From Leucogyrophana mollusca (taxonomy: Eukaryota > Basidiomycota > Agaricomycetes > Boletales), in contig MU266567.1 in NCBI GenBank assembly GCA_021014945.1, positions 1-41,581 on the forward strand: DNA of 41,581 nucleotides, given 5' to 3'. Every line of letters begins with the position of its first letter. The stretch's first letter is position 1. Positions 30,398 through 41,479 of this stretch are shown one piece after another. Below the pieces are notes generated by a model. It saw only the letters and a list, made by a program, of their open reading frames with translations, was not told where the DNA came from and did no database searches. The position numbers and the translations under genes were made by a program.

Positions 30398-30720
30398 GTC
30401 GCGATGGATTTTTGATTTTATTGCATTAGGGTATGCTTATGTACCGTATATATTTAAGTACTGGGTACCAACCCCTTTTGAACAGAAGGCAGGCCGAGCA
30501 AGTTCAATTCCCACATATTTTATGTATTTGCGAACACTCGTCCTGGCCAGTCGGTATTTTCTTGACGCTGATGCAGTCCTCCCTTGCGTCTTTCGATGGT
30601 GCAGCCGATAAAGGTGCGGTGGTGAAGTCTTGAGTTCAAGCTAGGTCAGCAGCGAAAATCGGCCACTGATAGCCGACGAGAACGCTCCTATTACCGAAAT
30701 AACAGTGCCCTCAATGCATG
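30398..30720 (+). repeat. conserved 3' flank of DUF6533-like copy 3
   Basis: Matches 7873-8260 and 22382-22745: gattttattgcatta, gaacagaaggcagg, cactcgtcctggccag, tctttcgatggtgcagc and gtcagcagcgaaaatcgg. Confidence 0.6.
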
Positions 30721-31226
30721 TCATCACCAACGCAGAGCAGTGGACGGCGCGAAAGTACGCAAGCAGGTTTGTATTTTTCCTCTGGACCCTTCAGGGGGCC
30801 CTCTGCACCTCGGTTTAGGCAACGAGTTTCGGTGAATAAAACCCCATCAGAGCACTCAGCGTGGAGCTCGGAGATCATGTCACCACCGGAGGTCGAAAGC
30901 AAAGACGTTGGTCGAAGACACCACATACGCATGCTTGAAAACCACGTGCGAGATAGATAGTGCATTTCTACCCACAAACAGCGTGTGAGCTCGAGGAGGC
31001 CGGCCTTTGACAGCTTTTTACCGCCCCCGGCATACAATAATCAGGAGCTGGACGAACTGTCGAGAATGAGATATAAATGCCTCAGAGTCAAGATCCGCGA
31101 ACTGTTGACACTGGAAGACATCCAGAAAATTGCGCATACATAGATCTGGAGTATGGGTCCGGCATGTAAGCTCCTGTTCTTTTCCTCAATCGGGTGTAAC
31201 CTGGAAGCAGATTCTTCCGAAAGGAT
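30721..31226. other. gene-poor stretch
   Basis: No supported gene. A minus-strand frame of 108 codons (30711-31037) and plus-strand frames of 70-80 codons have no recognisable content. Confidence 0.5.
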
Positions 31227-31547
31227 TTAAAAGACGACGACAGATCGGCGTGGAGGGAAAGTGGTGGTTGTCACGTATGAAATCGCGACAACGACCTCCA
31301 ACGACTTGGGCGCGTGAATTCCCGTCACGTGGCGGACCTTGACCCGGGTCCCGACGTTGTCCTCACTGCCGCCCGTCTTGCCAAGCTTTGATGTCACACC
31401 CAAGGTGCACAGCGTCAGGCTCTCGTGCGTCGTGCTCCCGTCACTTTTCATGATGCAATAGTGAGAAAAATCCACGTCCGCTGGCTCCAAAGCCTTTGCG
31501 TTTGCATCTAGCGATAACACCCATGTTATTCTTTTCATCGAATCCAC
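31227..31547 (-). CDS. hypothetical ORF, weak
   Basis: A minus-strand frame of about 106 codons contains MKRITWVLSLDANAKALEPA and later VGTRVKVRHVTGIHAPKSLE. Composition is balanced and protein-like, with an in-frame ATG at 31538. No motif or splice partner was found. It may be one exon of a larger gene or chance. Confidence 0.25.
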   Translation of the reverse strand: MDSMKRITWVLSLDANAKALEPADVDFSHYCIMKSDGSTTHESLTLCTLGVTSKLGKTGGSEDNVGTRVKVRHVTGIHAPKSLEVVVAISYVTTTTFPPRRSVVVF

Positions 31548-31649
31548 TACCTAGCAACACCGTTCGACTCGTTGAAGAACCGTTCCAATTACGACTGGGA
31601 TTATGCTACCGTTGCATCTAGCTACGTCGTCGAAGTGTATAAGCACGAG

Positions 31650-32230
31650 GGCGCGGGGCCGGTGGTATTTTACACTTCTCTCCCAGTATCTGGGCCCGTC
31701 TGGGTTGTTCCGTGACCAATGGGAACTGCGCCACCTTCGCTTTTCTCTTTCCTCGATCAGCTTGAATCATCTTGAGGATCTCATTGTACTTGGAGTGCGG
31801 AGCAGTCCAAGGACGCACCCCACCAAGCTTGTTCGATCCCGTCAATGCGAACGTCACCTCATCGGTGGAGACGCCTCCCCCCTCACAAGCACCACCGTCC
31901 GGCGCTGAACCTGGAGAATCTCCTTTCACGAAAAGCCTCAAGCGCCTCCAGGCATTCCGCTCCTTCGAGCACCTGTATCTTCGGCAGACTTGCAGCACTT
32001 GTAGCCCTGTCAGGCATGGGGAGTTGGGAGAGTACCGGGAGGCGCGGGGATTGACTCCCCGGGTTCCGTCGATTGGTTCGAAGACGTCGAGTTGGTTACT
32101 TTCGAAAAAGCTGAGGTGTGGTCTCGAAGACGTGGAGCGGGATATATTCGGGGATGGCTTGGTTGGGCCTTTGCGTAACCACCGTGCGTCACTCCCGTCG
32201 CGTCCGGCCCATCTCGCCACCCCGCGTTAG
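31650..32230 (+). pseudogene. decayed gene, inverted relative of 18072-18449
   Basis: Patches GAVQGRTPPSLFDPVNANVT and FTKSLKRLQAFRSFEHLYL in one frame, and WELRHLRFSLSSISLNHLED in another, match the minus strand at 18100-18450. The 152-codon frame at 31772-32230 may be a late exon still open by chance. Product not recognised. Confidence 0.45.
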
Positions 32231-32239
32231 ACGTCCTTC

Positions 32240-33585
32240 GGAGCCCCCCGAAGTCGTTGGGTCGGGCATGCGTTATTAGTTTGTATACTCACGCTTCACA
32301 ACTGCCCCCTCCAGGCACTCATCAGACCTCTGCGCTCCTCTAACTGGATCGTATTTCAGCGCTTCGCCCAACATAAGAGCGTCTGACGGCAGTCCTGCCT
32401 TGTTCGACGTCAGATATGACTCGGGGCACGCCCTCAGCGGTTTCTACCTCATGGTGGCTGTTTTCCCCCGAATTTCCGACAACTAAGCTGGACGATCCTA
32501 ACAGGATACGAATGGCCCTTCCGCTGTTGAGTGCCCCCCACCTGCTCTAGTTCTTTCTGGGCACGCGCCTGGCTTGCATCGCCCTGGGCTCGGATTCGCA
32601 CTGTCCGCATCTGCCACAACCTAGCCCCTCATGTATCTGGGGATGTGCCCTGACGAGTGACCCGGACACCCCCCTACACACACGATGTCACCAACCCTTC
32701 GCACTTCTCGTGCCGTTCGGCTTGCTGGCCGCGTGTCAGCACCCAAACCGCCCCATGCCCACCACTGGCACCCGACTCCGACGACCGGAGCCTGGAGATA
32801 ATGTCGCCGCTCTTCACGTTCAGCACCATAACGGCTATCTGCGCGCGCGATGCCGATATAGAAAAAGTGGGTTCAGTTCGCGGTGTTCGTTCTCGCCGTC
32901 AAGGGTCTGAAGATCTGAACACTGGTACATGTTTCGAAACCATCAGGCCCCCCGTTCTAACGCTCTATGCCTGTCACCATTACTGGCTACTTATTTATTG
33001 CCGTAGTACCAATGGGTCACAGGGCTTCTTTCTTGAACTAGTCAGTCCCCAGAACCAACCTACGCCCCACAAATTTAGCCAAAAGTCCACCTCAGCCCCG
33101 GTCATTGTGTCAACGTACCCACAGTCTCTGAAACGTGGTGATAATCAAAGTTAGATTTGCACCATGTACGGGTTTGGTCGATCGTGTTACAGATGTCGTG
33201 TTTGTACTTCCGTCGCGCTGCTTGATATCTCTGACTCTCGTCGACAGATATGCACGCAGACAACACCAGATCAGCAATCGAGCTCCACCTCACAGCGATG
33301 TGCTTACGTGTTTCAGCCCATGTAGGATTGCTTCGGGCCTGCGCCATAGCCGGCTACAATTCTGCGCAAAGCAACTTTCGCGTCATACTCCCACAGCCGA
33401 CGTCCTAGTCCCACATCCTTCGGGAAGTGAGGTGGCGAGGCAAAGAGGGAGCGGGGAGGAATGCTTACTATGGGTCGTTTAGTGGTACCGTCTTGGGCGC
33501 GTTGGCGCGAGTGGTCATGACGTAAGTGTGTGAAGCGCCACGGTGATTGATCAGCACTGATCGACTGGTTGAAGATCTTCGCAAG
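32240..33585. other. gene-poor stretch
   Basis: No supported gene. A 165-codon plus frame (32657-33154) is Pro/Ser/Thr-rich with no motif. The right end abuts the start of homology to the other array units at about 33585. Confidence 0.5.
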
Positions 33586-34334
33586 AGGAACGCAGCAATG
33601 AATGGATCGCCGCGGCTTCGCCCGAGGACTCTTTTGCTCAGGTGCAGAGTTCTCCCGAAAGGCTTCGTGCTGACGCAGCAATGGGAGATCGTTTGCGATC
33701 GCAGCCGCAAGCCCTGCTTGACGCGAATCTGATGCCTGGGTCTAAGTAAACACGACACATCAGCCATCGAGCATTAATTGATGCGAGTTGACAAAGGCAC
33801 CTTTGTATGAAATTTCGCAAGTCGACCGTGTATTAGGAAAACTCACATGTTCTGCATACTGGATGCTTGTCGCTCGCTCGGGTCCCAGCGGGAGGGAACT
33901 CAAGAGATTTATCCAAGAGGGGAGTTCAAGGGATATTACTTGCTCATTCCGTAGTCCAGATGGCAGACGCTCAGGCTCCAGTCGACGCTTATGTTTGTCG
34001 CAAACAGTTTTCTGCATCTTCCAAGATTTCAAAGTCCGTCGCGCACACCACTACTACTTACAACTTGAACCAGCAACTCACGAGCCAACTTGAAACGATC
34101 TGCGAACAATTCCAAGATTATACAGGGACTGATGCAGATGTGTGGGTATGAACACGGAGTTTACTATATGCAGTAAGTCAGTCCACCCTGACATTATACT
34201 TTATGCTACACGCCCACCCGCAGTTATCACAACACAGCACCTCGATGAGGTTGAAAAGGAGATCTATGGTGGTCTCGCAGATGGCTGCACCTTCACCCCT
34301 CACTCCATTTTGACCACCCGCACACTAATCCCAA
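33586..34334 (+). promoter_or_regulatory. upstream block of DUF6533-like copy 4
   Basis: Homology to the other units begins inside the DVTLG block (gcagcaatgaatggatcgcc). Only one regulatory-like element is present, at about 33720-33755, and it reads aagtaaacacga. The TATA-like tttatagagg of other copies is changed here (gagttgacaaagg). The rest of the leader-like block is present. Copy 4 may therefore be expressed differently. Confidence 0.5.
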
Positions 34335-36077
34335 ATGGCGACGGCCATCGAGTCCGCAGTACAGTCCATATACTATGATAATTACTTCAGTAGTGAGTGG
34401 TCTGCTGCCCTACATCTTCCACTGATCGAATCTCCGCATATAGTGGTCATCACTACGGTTCTTGTATATGATTATCGTCAGTGGTTCCCCATTGGTTGAG
34501 CTGTGTCAAACTCAGCTCTCTCCATGTCCTTCAGTCTTGGCGATCGGGGAAGAGGTAACGCTCGTGTGACTAGCAGCTCAATTTTGCTCACATTATCGGA
34601 TCAACTGGTAGGTCGAATATGTCTGGGTTGGTCATCCAATGCTTCTCGATCTACGTGTCCGGTTCTGAACGACTTGATAGCAAAGGCCAATGTCTCTCAT
34701 GTCGTTCCTATATTATGTGGTTCGTACCCGTGCCTCTGCGTCTTGCGGCCCTTTGCATTTCTGACGGAGCGATAGGTTCGCTATCTGGGCCTCTTCGTCG
34801 GCATGTTCGTCAGGTCCTCTTGAACTGTGTTTACTGCTGACTGACTTGGCGCGCAATCCAGCGATGGGGCTCTATGTAGGTTGCATACGGCATACAAAGT
34901 CTGAGTCCAGCTAATTGACGGTTCAGGGGGAAATTTTATTCGTGGGTCTTTATCAGTCAGTCGTTTCCCTATTTTTCTCCACTCTCCGCGAAGCAATTCT
35001 CACACTGTTTTTGAAGATGTGTGTCTTCTGTATTCATGCTATGCTCGACTCGCTTTGACACGAGGCTTTGATATAGGTGTACGTTTCGTCCTTCACTGCT
35101 CGAATTTAAGGCTGAGGACTGCCCACTTCCACCAGGTACCGGATTCAATATACTTGGTAGCTTGGGGTTCTATGTGATTCTCTGGGCATCAGCCGGCAAG
35201 TCCCGCTACGGCCCTCCGGGTACTCGTACGTCGAACTATGAGCTAACTGGACATCCGTTTAGCGATCATGGTTCTGCGCGTTTTCGCTATGTATAACCAA
35301 TCCAAGATCATTCTGGGCGTGCTCCTGTTGTTTTTCGTACCCACCATAGTTGCCACGATTGTTATTATCGCGAAACTTCTCAATATCAGCATGGCCAAGT
35401 CGGGTGAGTCGGCCGCGTATCATTTATCACTGTTTATCGATCTAATCATGCCTGCCTCTTTCCAGGCGTGATAATATTCGACTTGCTGGGAACGAACTAC
35501 TGTGCAGACGTCTCGCCTTTGTCTAGGTCCCAGTCTCTTGAGATGGTCTATCTATTTATTCCCCGGATATGCCTTGACATGCTCCTCGTTGTACTTGCGG
35601 TCGGTCGCCTCGTGAAGGACGCTGTGGATAACCGAGTGCCGGGCAAGTGGCAGCCCAATGTCTACCTACGGATGTTAGCCAAAGACAGCATCATGTATTT
35701 TCTCTTGTGAGTCGGTCCGAGGACGTTGACGAATGATTTATGTCCACTAACGAGCTCGGAATAGGAACCTTGGGGTGACGATTATCGGGTTCGTAGTACC
35801 TTTTACAACATTTCTAGTGAGTAATTCACAGCCTTCTCGCGCGACAAAACCTGATGATATTCAGACTTGGTACCAGTATGTGGGTGCATCCATCATCAGC
35901 ACCATTCCGTACATGCTCGCCCCACACCTAATCATCAGCTTCCGGTACCATACCAAGGCTGATGCGATACACAGCGGGTTTGCGAGCCAATTAGGAACAT
36001 CGCTGGGTGAAGGGGAACAGGAAATGTGTTTTGCGAGGCCGGCTCCGACGAGTAGTATGGATGAGAGAGGGGTCTAA
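34335..36077 (+). CDS. DUF6533-like multi-pass membrane protein, copy 4
   Basis: Exons: 34335-34392, 34444-34476, 34535-34554, 34612-34626, 34681-34716, 34776-34808, an unresolved middle, 35136-35195, 35263-35403, 35466-35706, 35765-35816 and 35865-36077. Exon 1 has one extra codon (MATAIES) and exon 35466-35706 one extra codon in the loop (ADVSPLSRSQSLEM). Conserved parts are VYDYLLAIGEE-VEYVW-QRPMSLMSFLYY-VRYLGLFVGM, MVLRVFAMYNQSK, ILGVLLLFFVPTIVATIVII, DMLLVVLAVGRLVKDAVDN and FRYHTKADAIHSGFASQLG. The intron after 35195 begins gcaagt, a GC donor, where copies 1-3 have gtgagt. The middle section around 35000-35100 carries a 2-base deletion relative to the other copies; whether that region is coding is unresolved. 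Confidence 0.75.
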
Positions 36078-36235
36078 TTCGCAATGGATTTTCGGGTTTA
36101 TTGTATTGGTGTTTACTTACCGCACATATTTAAGTACCGGACAGAAGGCAGGGTGGAGTTGTGGTCGAGCATAGTTTAGTCCCCATGTATTTATTCATGA
36201 ACACTCGTCCTGGTCAGCTGGCATTTCCTTGACGC
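36078..36235 (+). repeat. short 3' flank of DUF6533-like copy 4
   Basis: Matches the other 3' flanks (ggattttcgggttta, ggcagggtgga, cgagcatagtttagtcccca, cactcgtcctggtcag). It then switches at about 36235 to the block shared with 22760-23010, so an internal part of the flank is deleted here. Confidence 0.6.
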
Positions 36236-36239
36236 TATC

Positions 36240-36500
36240 TATATCTGTGTCTCAAGGTGTATCGGCAACAACCCCTCAGACGAATTATCGCGTGGTGGTA
36301 GCATGAAATGCGCCAAGAAGCATCGACCGCCTTGGTGATCCATGGGGACACTAAAGAACGTGATGCGGCTGGTCTTAGTTGTCGGGTCAGAGGTCCTTCA
36401 CGGCCTGATTGGGAGTACGTGAGCAATATTCCAGCGATGAATTACTTATAGCGTTCCACTTTCTGAGCCCGCTGCAACCTCGGCGGTGGGCAGAGCATAT
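36240..36500. repeat. duplicated downstream block (pair with 22760-23010)
   Basis: Counterpart of 22760-23010. After it, copy 2's unit has the coiled-coil gene, while here there is none before the next recognisable similarity at about 36950-37090. Confidence 0.65.
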
Positions 36501-36949
36501 GCTTCAGCGTAGCTCGGTCGGTTAATAGTCGGCACCGCTGGACCATGTATGTGGAGTAGATGAGTAATTCCTAGACGCTCACCAACGATATACCACGACT
36601 GATGACACTGGCAGCAATAAGGGTATCGTGTTAACATCAATCGAACGTTGACCATCACCCGATGAATCACAAACGTCAATCAGCAGAGGACTTGATCTGT
36701 ATGGTTTGTACGTCTGAATATCCATGACCCATACGTGACTCCGACGATCCACAACACGGACGCGAGTCTGGATGAGTAAACCCCGCGGAGAAATGTGGAC
36801 GCGGTGCAGGTGTGAGGGGGAGATGGGGTCGAAAATAATTGACAATCCTGCGAAGATAACCACTCTGAAAACTTTGCTACAAATATTCATGAGATGTGGA
36901 ACAGCAAGCGAATAAGAGGATGCGTGCACGCAATGTACTCGAGCCCTGG

Positions 36950-37470
36950 GGTTAGGAACTTCTCCACGCAGCCGACGTACGAACTGCGGGAGGCGAACGA
37001 CGAGGGGAACCGGGAAGGGAGGACGAGGAGGACCGGGGAAGGAAGGACTAAGGAAAAGTGACCAGATCAACCAGATAGAACACAAATGTGGATATACTAA
37101 CTGAAGCCCAACTCCTCGTACGCGCAATCCTCAACGTCTCGTCCTCGACTCTCCACCCCAGCCAATCGCTCAGGCGCGCAAGCCAGATGATGTACATCGG
37201 AAGCGTGTTGAGGAGGGCGAGAGCAGTGCGGTAGAGGCCGGAAGTGGGGTCTGTGGAGATGTTTGGAAGGAGGATGGCTTCGATGCTTAGAGTTGTTGGG
37301 GAAAGGGAGGAAGGGGTATATACGGCGGAATGCAAGATGGGATACGGCGGGATGGTGGTGCGATAGCGTCTCTTTCTCCGCGATCAGCGTGAGCACGAGC
37401 GTGTAAGTCCGGTTTCCTTTGTTTATGTGCTTTTTTTGTTGCGTTAATGAGGTACTTACTTCATTAGGCA
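36950..37470 (-). other. possible broken minus-strand membrane gene
   Basis: On the minus strand, 37335-37048 reads LYRTALALLNTLPMYIIWLA followed by RLSDWLGWRVEDETLRI, with hydrophobic character. LCSIWLIWSLFLSP in another frame at about 37080-37050 matches the minus-strand ORF at 24498-25034. No complete exon set could be built; it may be a pseudogene. Confidence 0.35.
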
Positions 37471-37499
37471 CCTGAGTTACTATGTAACGTAGTTAGCGT

Positions 37500-38680
37500 T
37501 GAAAATACTGCTTCCTGTTGACAATCCAGAAAACTTTCCCTCACTGTACGCATAGAGCATACAATGCTGGCAAAACGCCGCATCCCTCCTCGGCCGTCGT
37601 GGGGACGTGGGAGGAGTTTCCGATGGACGTTGGAGTGCGGGTGGAGGCCGGGGAGGTGTTGGGGCTGGGCATGTGGGAGGGCGGTGGAGATAATTTTGGA
37701 GCGGAGGATGAGGGTAGAGTTGCATTCGGGGTGGTTTCGAACCTTTCTTGGTTGTGGTGTTTAGACTTGGGTACTTCGATGTGTTGATCGGGATGGACTT
37801 ACGAGCTCCAATGGAAAGTCGGCGGGGAAACTGAAGAGAGGGACACACGTTGATAAGAGAGCTCTTAGGCACAAGACAAAGGGAAGAATCTATCGACATA
37901 ATGGCGATCAGCGTTCGAGTCGAGTCATGCGGTCGAGGTTGGCGAGGCCAATTTCGCCAAGAGCGTTCGCGACTCTGACGACCGCTCTACATTCGAGGAG
38001 CAGGATGAGTTATACTGGTGGGCGTACTTACCTTGTGATACGAGGAGCCCATCCTGGGTAGACGAGGTGTGTAAGCTGGGATTACATAGGTGAGCCTCAC
38101 TTCACACCCTCCTTCGAATTCAAACTAGAGGCAGGGCAAGCTCAAGTTTACACTTTTCACCCGATACAAAACCTAAAACCCACCTGCGCTACTAGAAGAA
38201 TAATGGCAGTGGCAGTCAAATCGATCGCGAACCAACTGCAGACGAATTCGAATTCGAGGCAACAGTCAACCTACAGCTGAGAGCATCTCAAGTCGTGGCA
38301 GTGCCCTGCAGTCTTGGGCGTTTACACAGGATCGGAACAGCCACCACAGCGTTTTCAAAGCCCCACACCACCACTCCCATACTGAAACCACGCACCACTT
38401 CCATCTGAAGCCCTGCTGCCCTCGTGAGACCTCTTGCTGCCTACAAGGGCTGTGTACTCTTCCTGCGTACAACCCTAACCCTAAGTCGCACTCACGACAG
38501 AATTCACACATGCCGTCGTGATAATTCTTGTTACTCCTTCTTCAACTTGTCCCCTATAGTCGCGAAGAGTCTCACTTAATATGCTTACAGTCAAGCTACT
38601 CTACATATTATTCCCGAAGTAACATAGTATACGGTACATACATACAGCCCCAGTAGGCACCGCGTCTTAGTAGTTTTAGT
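37500..38680. other. gene-poor stretch
   Basis: Minus-strand Pro-rich (37480-37899) and plus-strand Gly/Val-rich (37518-37787) frames overlap as reverse complements of each other and have no recognisable motif. Two TTAGGG-type units (ccctaaccctaa, at about 38471) are present but isolated. Confidence 0.5.
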
Positions 38681-38710
38681 TACTTGTTGCGGTACATAAA
38701 TAGAGAAATT

Positions 38711-38726
38711 CTCTCTCTCTCTCTCT
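38711..38726 (+). repeat. CT microsatellite
   Basis: Eight consecutive CT units, within the upstream P450-associated block preceding copy 5. Confidence 0.9.
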
Positions 38727-38729
38727 TCA

Positions 38730-39200
38730 ACTTGTCCCTCCACCCAAGCCCTACTCCATCCACCCCGACCTGTGTCTTAGGCATGAATCCCTTCAACAAA
38801 TCCCGGTGTTACCTCTTCCATGTAACTGTACGTCCTTCATCTGCTCGGAGCAAGGCGCGGGGACGATCCGGCACGACGAGGTGCGTGTGCGTTGTTCATA
38901 CTTCGCTTAAACCAGTGACCCTTGGCAGCGCTTCAAGCTCCCGCTTCGAGGAGGTTCTCACGACGTCACATTTTCTCTGGTTATTCGCTTTTGAGCTTCA
39001 CTGCAGCAAGGAGCCCAAACATTGTTTCGTGCTATTCTCCGCCATTCAAAAGGTCAGTACCAGAGGACGCGGCAATGAATGAATCGCCACGGCTTCGCCC
39101 AGTGAGTCTTTTACTCAGCTGTAGAGTTCTCCCGAAAGGCTTCGTGCTGACACAGCGATGGGAGATCATTTGCGATCGTAGCCATCTACCTGCTTGACAT
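38730..39200 (+). repeat. P450-associated blocks upstream of copy 5, coding part missing
   Basis: The upstream block (cttgtccctccaccca, cctcttccatgtaactgtacg, gacgatccggcacgac) joins directly, at about 38915, to the DVTLG block (gtgacccttggcagcgcttcaag). The P450 C-terminal relic that separates these blocks in units 1 and 2 is absent, consistent with a deletion of 600-700 bases. Confidence 0.6.
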
Positions 39201-39720
39201 CAATATGATGTCCGGTCTGAGTAAACGCGAGGGCTATGGCTATCACAGCCATCGGTCCTGCTTCACACAAATCTGATGTCTAGTCTAACTAAACGCGACA
39301 CGTCGGCCATCGAGCGTTGATTGATGCGAGTTAATAGGGGCGCCGTTGTATGAAAGCTTTGAAAGTCGTCCCGCACACTGGGAAACTCAAGAAGGGAGCC
39401 CAAGGGATATTGCTTGCCCATTTCCGTTGTCCAGACGCCCAAGCTCCGGTCTTTCAGAATTTCAAAGTCTGCCGTGCAAACCGCTACCAGCGAATCAACA
39501 AACGTGCAAGCAGTTCCATTGATGTGTGGCTATGAAGGATGAGTTTACTATGCAGTGAACCGGTGCACCCTGGCACCGTACTTTATACAATGTCACACGC
39601 CTACTTCTAGCCCCCGCAACACAGCGCCTCGATGAGGTTGAAAAGTGATTGATGGTCGTCTTGCAGATAGCTGCACCTCCACCTCTCATTTCCTTTTGAG
39701 CACCCACACACCAATCCTAA
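39197..39720 (+). promoter_or_regulatory. upstream block of DUF6533-like copy 5 with direct repeat
   Basis: Direct-repeat elements at about 39197-39230 and 39265-39298, then gcgagttaataggggc replacing the usual TATA-like sequence, then a shortened leader-like block (about 420 bases to the ATG, against 480-520 in others). Confidence 0.5.
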
Positions 39721-41461
39721 ATGGCGACCACCGAGTCCGCGGTACGGTCCATCCACTACAACAATTGCTTCAGTGGTGAGTCTTCTGCTGCCCTACATCA
39801 TCCACAGATCTAATCTCTGTATATAGTGGCTGTTACTACGCTTCTTGTATATGATTATCGTTAGTTATTCCCCATCGAGCTCTGTCACACTCAACTCACT
39901 CCATGTCCTTCAGTCCTGACGATCGGGCAAGAGGTAAGGCCGTGTAACCAACAGCTTACCGTTGCTCACATTGTTGAATCTCCTAACAGGACGAATATGT
40001 CTGGGTCGGTCATGCACTCCTGCTCGATCCGCGTGTCTTATCTTGAACAACTTGATAGCAAAGGTCGATGTCTCCCATGTCATTCCTGTATTATGTGGTT
40101 CGTATCCGTGCCTCTGCGTCCTTCGGCGCTTCGCAACGTTGACAGAACGATAGGTTCGCTATCTTGGCCTCTTCGTCGGCATGTTCGTGAGGTCCTCTTG
40201 AGCTGGGTTTACCGCTGACTGGCTCGCCGCGCAATTTAGCGTTGTGGCCCTGTGTAGGTTGCATCCCGCATACAAGGGATGAGTCCAGCTGATTGACGGC
40301 TCTTCAGGGGGAAGTTTTATTCGTGGGTCTGTGCCAGTCAGTCGTTGCCCTGTCCTTCTACCCTCTCTAAGAAGCAATGCTCACACTGTTTTTGAAGATG
40401 TGTGTCTTCTATATCCATGCTGTGGTCCACTCGCTCCGACACACCAGGCGTTGATATAGGTGTATGTTTCGTCCTTAACCCCTCGAAATGAGGGCTGAGA
40501 AATGTTCTCATTCGCACCAGGTACCGGATTCTATATGTTCGGTAACCTGGGGTTCTACGTCATTATCTGGGCGTCAGCCGGCGAGTTGCACTACAGTTCT
40601 CCAGGTACTCATATGTCAGACTATAGCTAACTGGGCATCCGTCCAGCGATCATGGTCCTGCGCATTTTTGCTATGTATAACCAATCCAAGATCATCTTGG
40701 GCGTGCTCCTGGTGTTTTTCGTACCCACCGTAGTCAGCATGATTGTGATTATCGCGAAACTCTTCAATGGCAAGTCGGGTAAGTCGTTCGCGCATCATTT
40801 ATCACTGTTTATCGATCGAATCACGCCTGCCTCTTCCAAGTCGTAACAGCATTCGACTTGCTGGGGACGAACTACTGTGCCCAAGTCTCGTCGTCGTCCA
40901 GAGCCCAGACTCTTCTGTTCGTCCATCTAACTATCCCCCGGATCTGCTTCGACGTGCTCCTTGTTGTACTCGCGGTCGGTCGACTCGTGAAAAACGTTGT
41001 GGATAACCGAGTACTGGGCGGGTGGCAGCCCAATGTCTACCTACGGATGCTAGCCCGAGACAGCACCGTGTATTTTCTCTTGTGAGTCAGTCCGAGGATG
41101 TTGACAAATGATTCACGTCCGCTAACGAACTCTGAATAGGAACCTTGCGTTCACGCTCATTGAGATCATAGGACTCCTTTCAACGATTCCGGTGAGTAGC
41201 CCCATAACCCCCATGGGATCCCGCGTGTCGAAATCCAATGATATTCAGGCTTCGTGCCTATGGTTGGCCTCATGCTTCAACGTCACCGTCCCATTCATGC
41301 TCGCCCCACACCTAATCATCAGCTTCCGACACCACACCAAGGCTGATGCAATACACAGCGGGTTTGCGAGCCATTTAGGAACTTCACTGGGCGCAGGGGA
41401 ACAGGAGATGTGTTTTGCAAGGCCGGGTACAGCGAGTAGTATGGACGAGAGAGGCGTCTAA
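39721..41461 (+). CDS. DUF6533-like multi-pass membrane protein, copy 5
   Basis: Exons: 39721-39775, 39827-39859, 39914-39933, 39990-40004, 40059-40094, 40154-40186, an unresolved middle, 40521-40580, 40647-40778, 40841-41081, 41140-41191 and 41249-41461. It reads MATTESAVRS, VYDYLLTIGQE-DEYVW-QRSMSPMSFLYY-VRYLGLFVGM, then GFYMFGNLGFYVIIWAS, MVLRIFAMYNQSK, ILGVLLVFFVPTVVSMIVII, ICFDVLLVVLAVGRLVKN and FRHHTKADAIHSGFASHLG. Exon 40647-40778 is nine bases shorter (LFNGKSG) and exon 40841-41081 three bases longer than in copy 1; both changes keep frame. The intron after 40580 starts gcgagt, a GC donor, and the intron before 40841 ends ccaag. Homology to the other 3' flanks stops within about 20 bases of the stop codon. 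Confidence 0.77.
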
Positions 41462-41479
41462 GTCGTGATGGATTTTCGG

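Noticed and set aside
32657..33154. 165-codon plus-strand ORF
   Set aside because: Low-complexity Pro/Ser/Thr composition, no motif and no splice partner; probably chance.
37480..37899. 139-codon Pro-rich minus ORF and its Gly/Val-rich plus partner
   Set aside because: Both strands are open because of compositional bias; neither has a recognisable domain.
38471..38482. Telomere-like ccctaaccctaa, with similar ctaaccctaac near 4769 and 19289
   Set aside because: Only one to two units. The instances at 4769 and 19289 fall in the P450 relics where Asn-Pro-Asn-Arg codons produce the pattern, so there is no telomeric tract.
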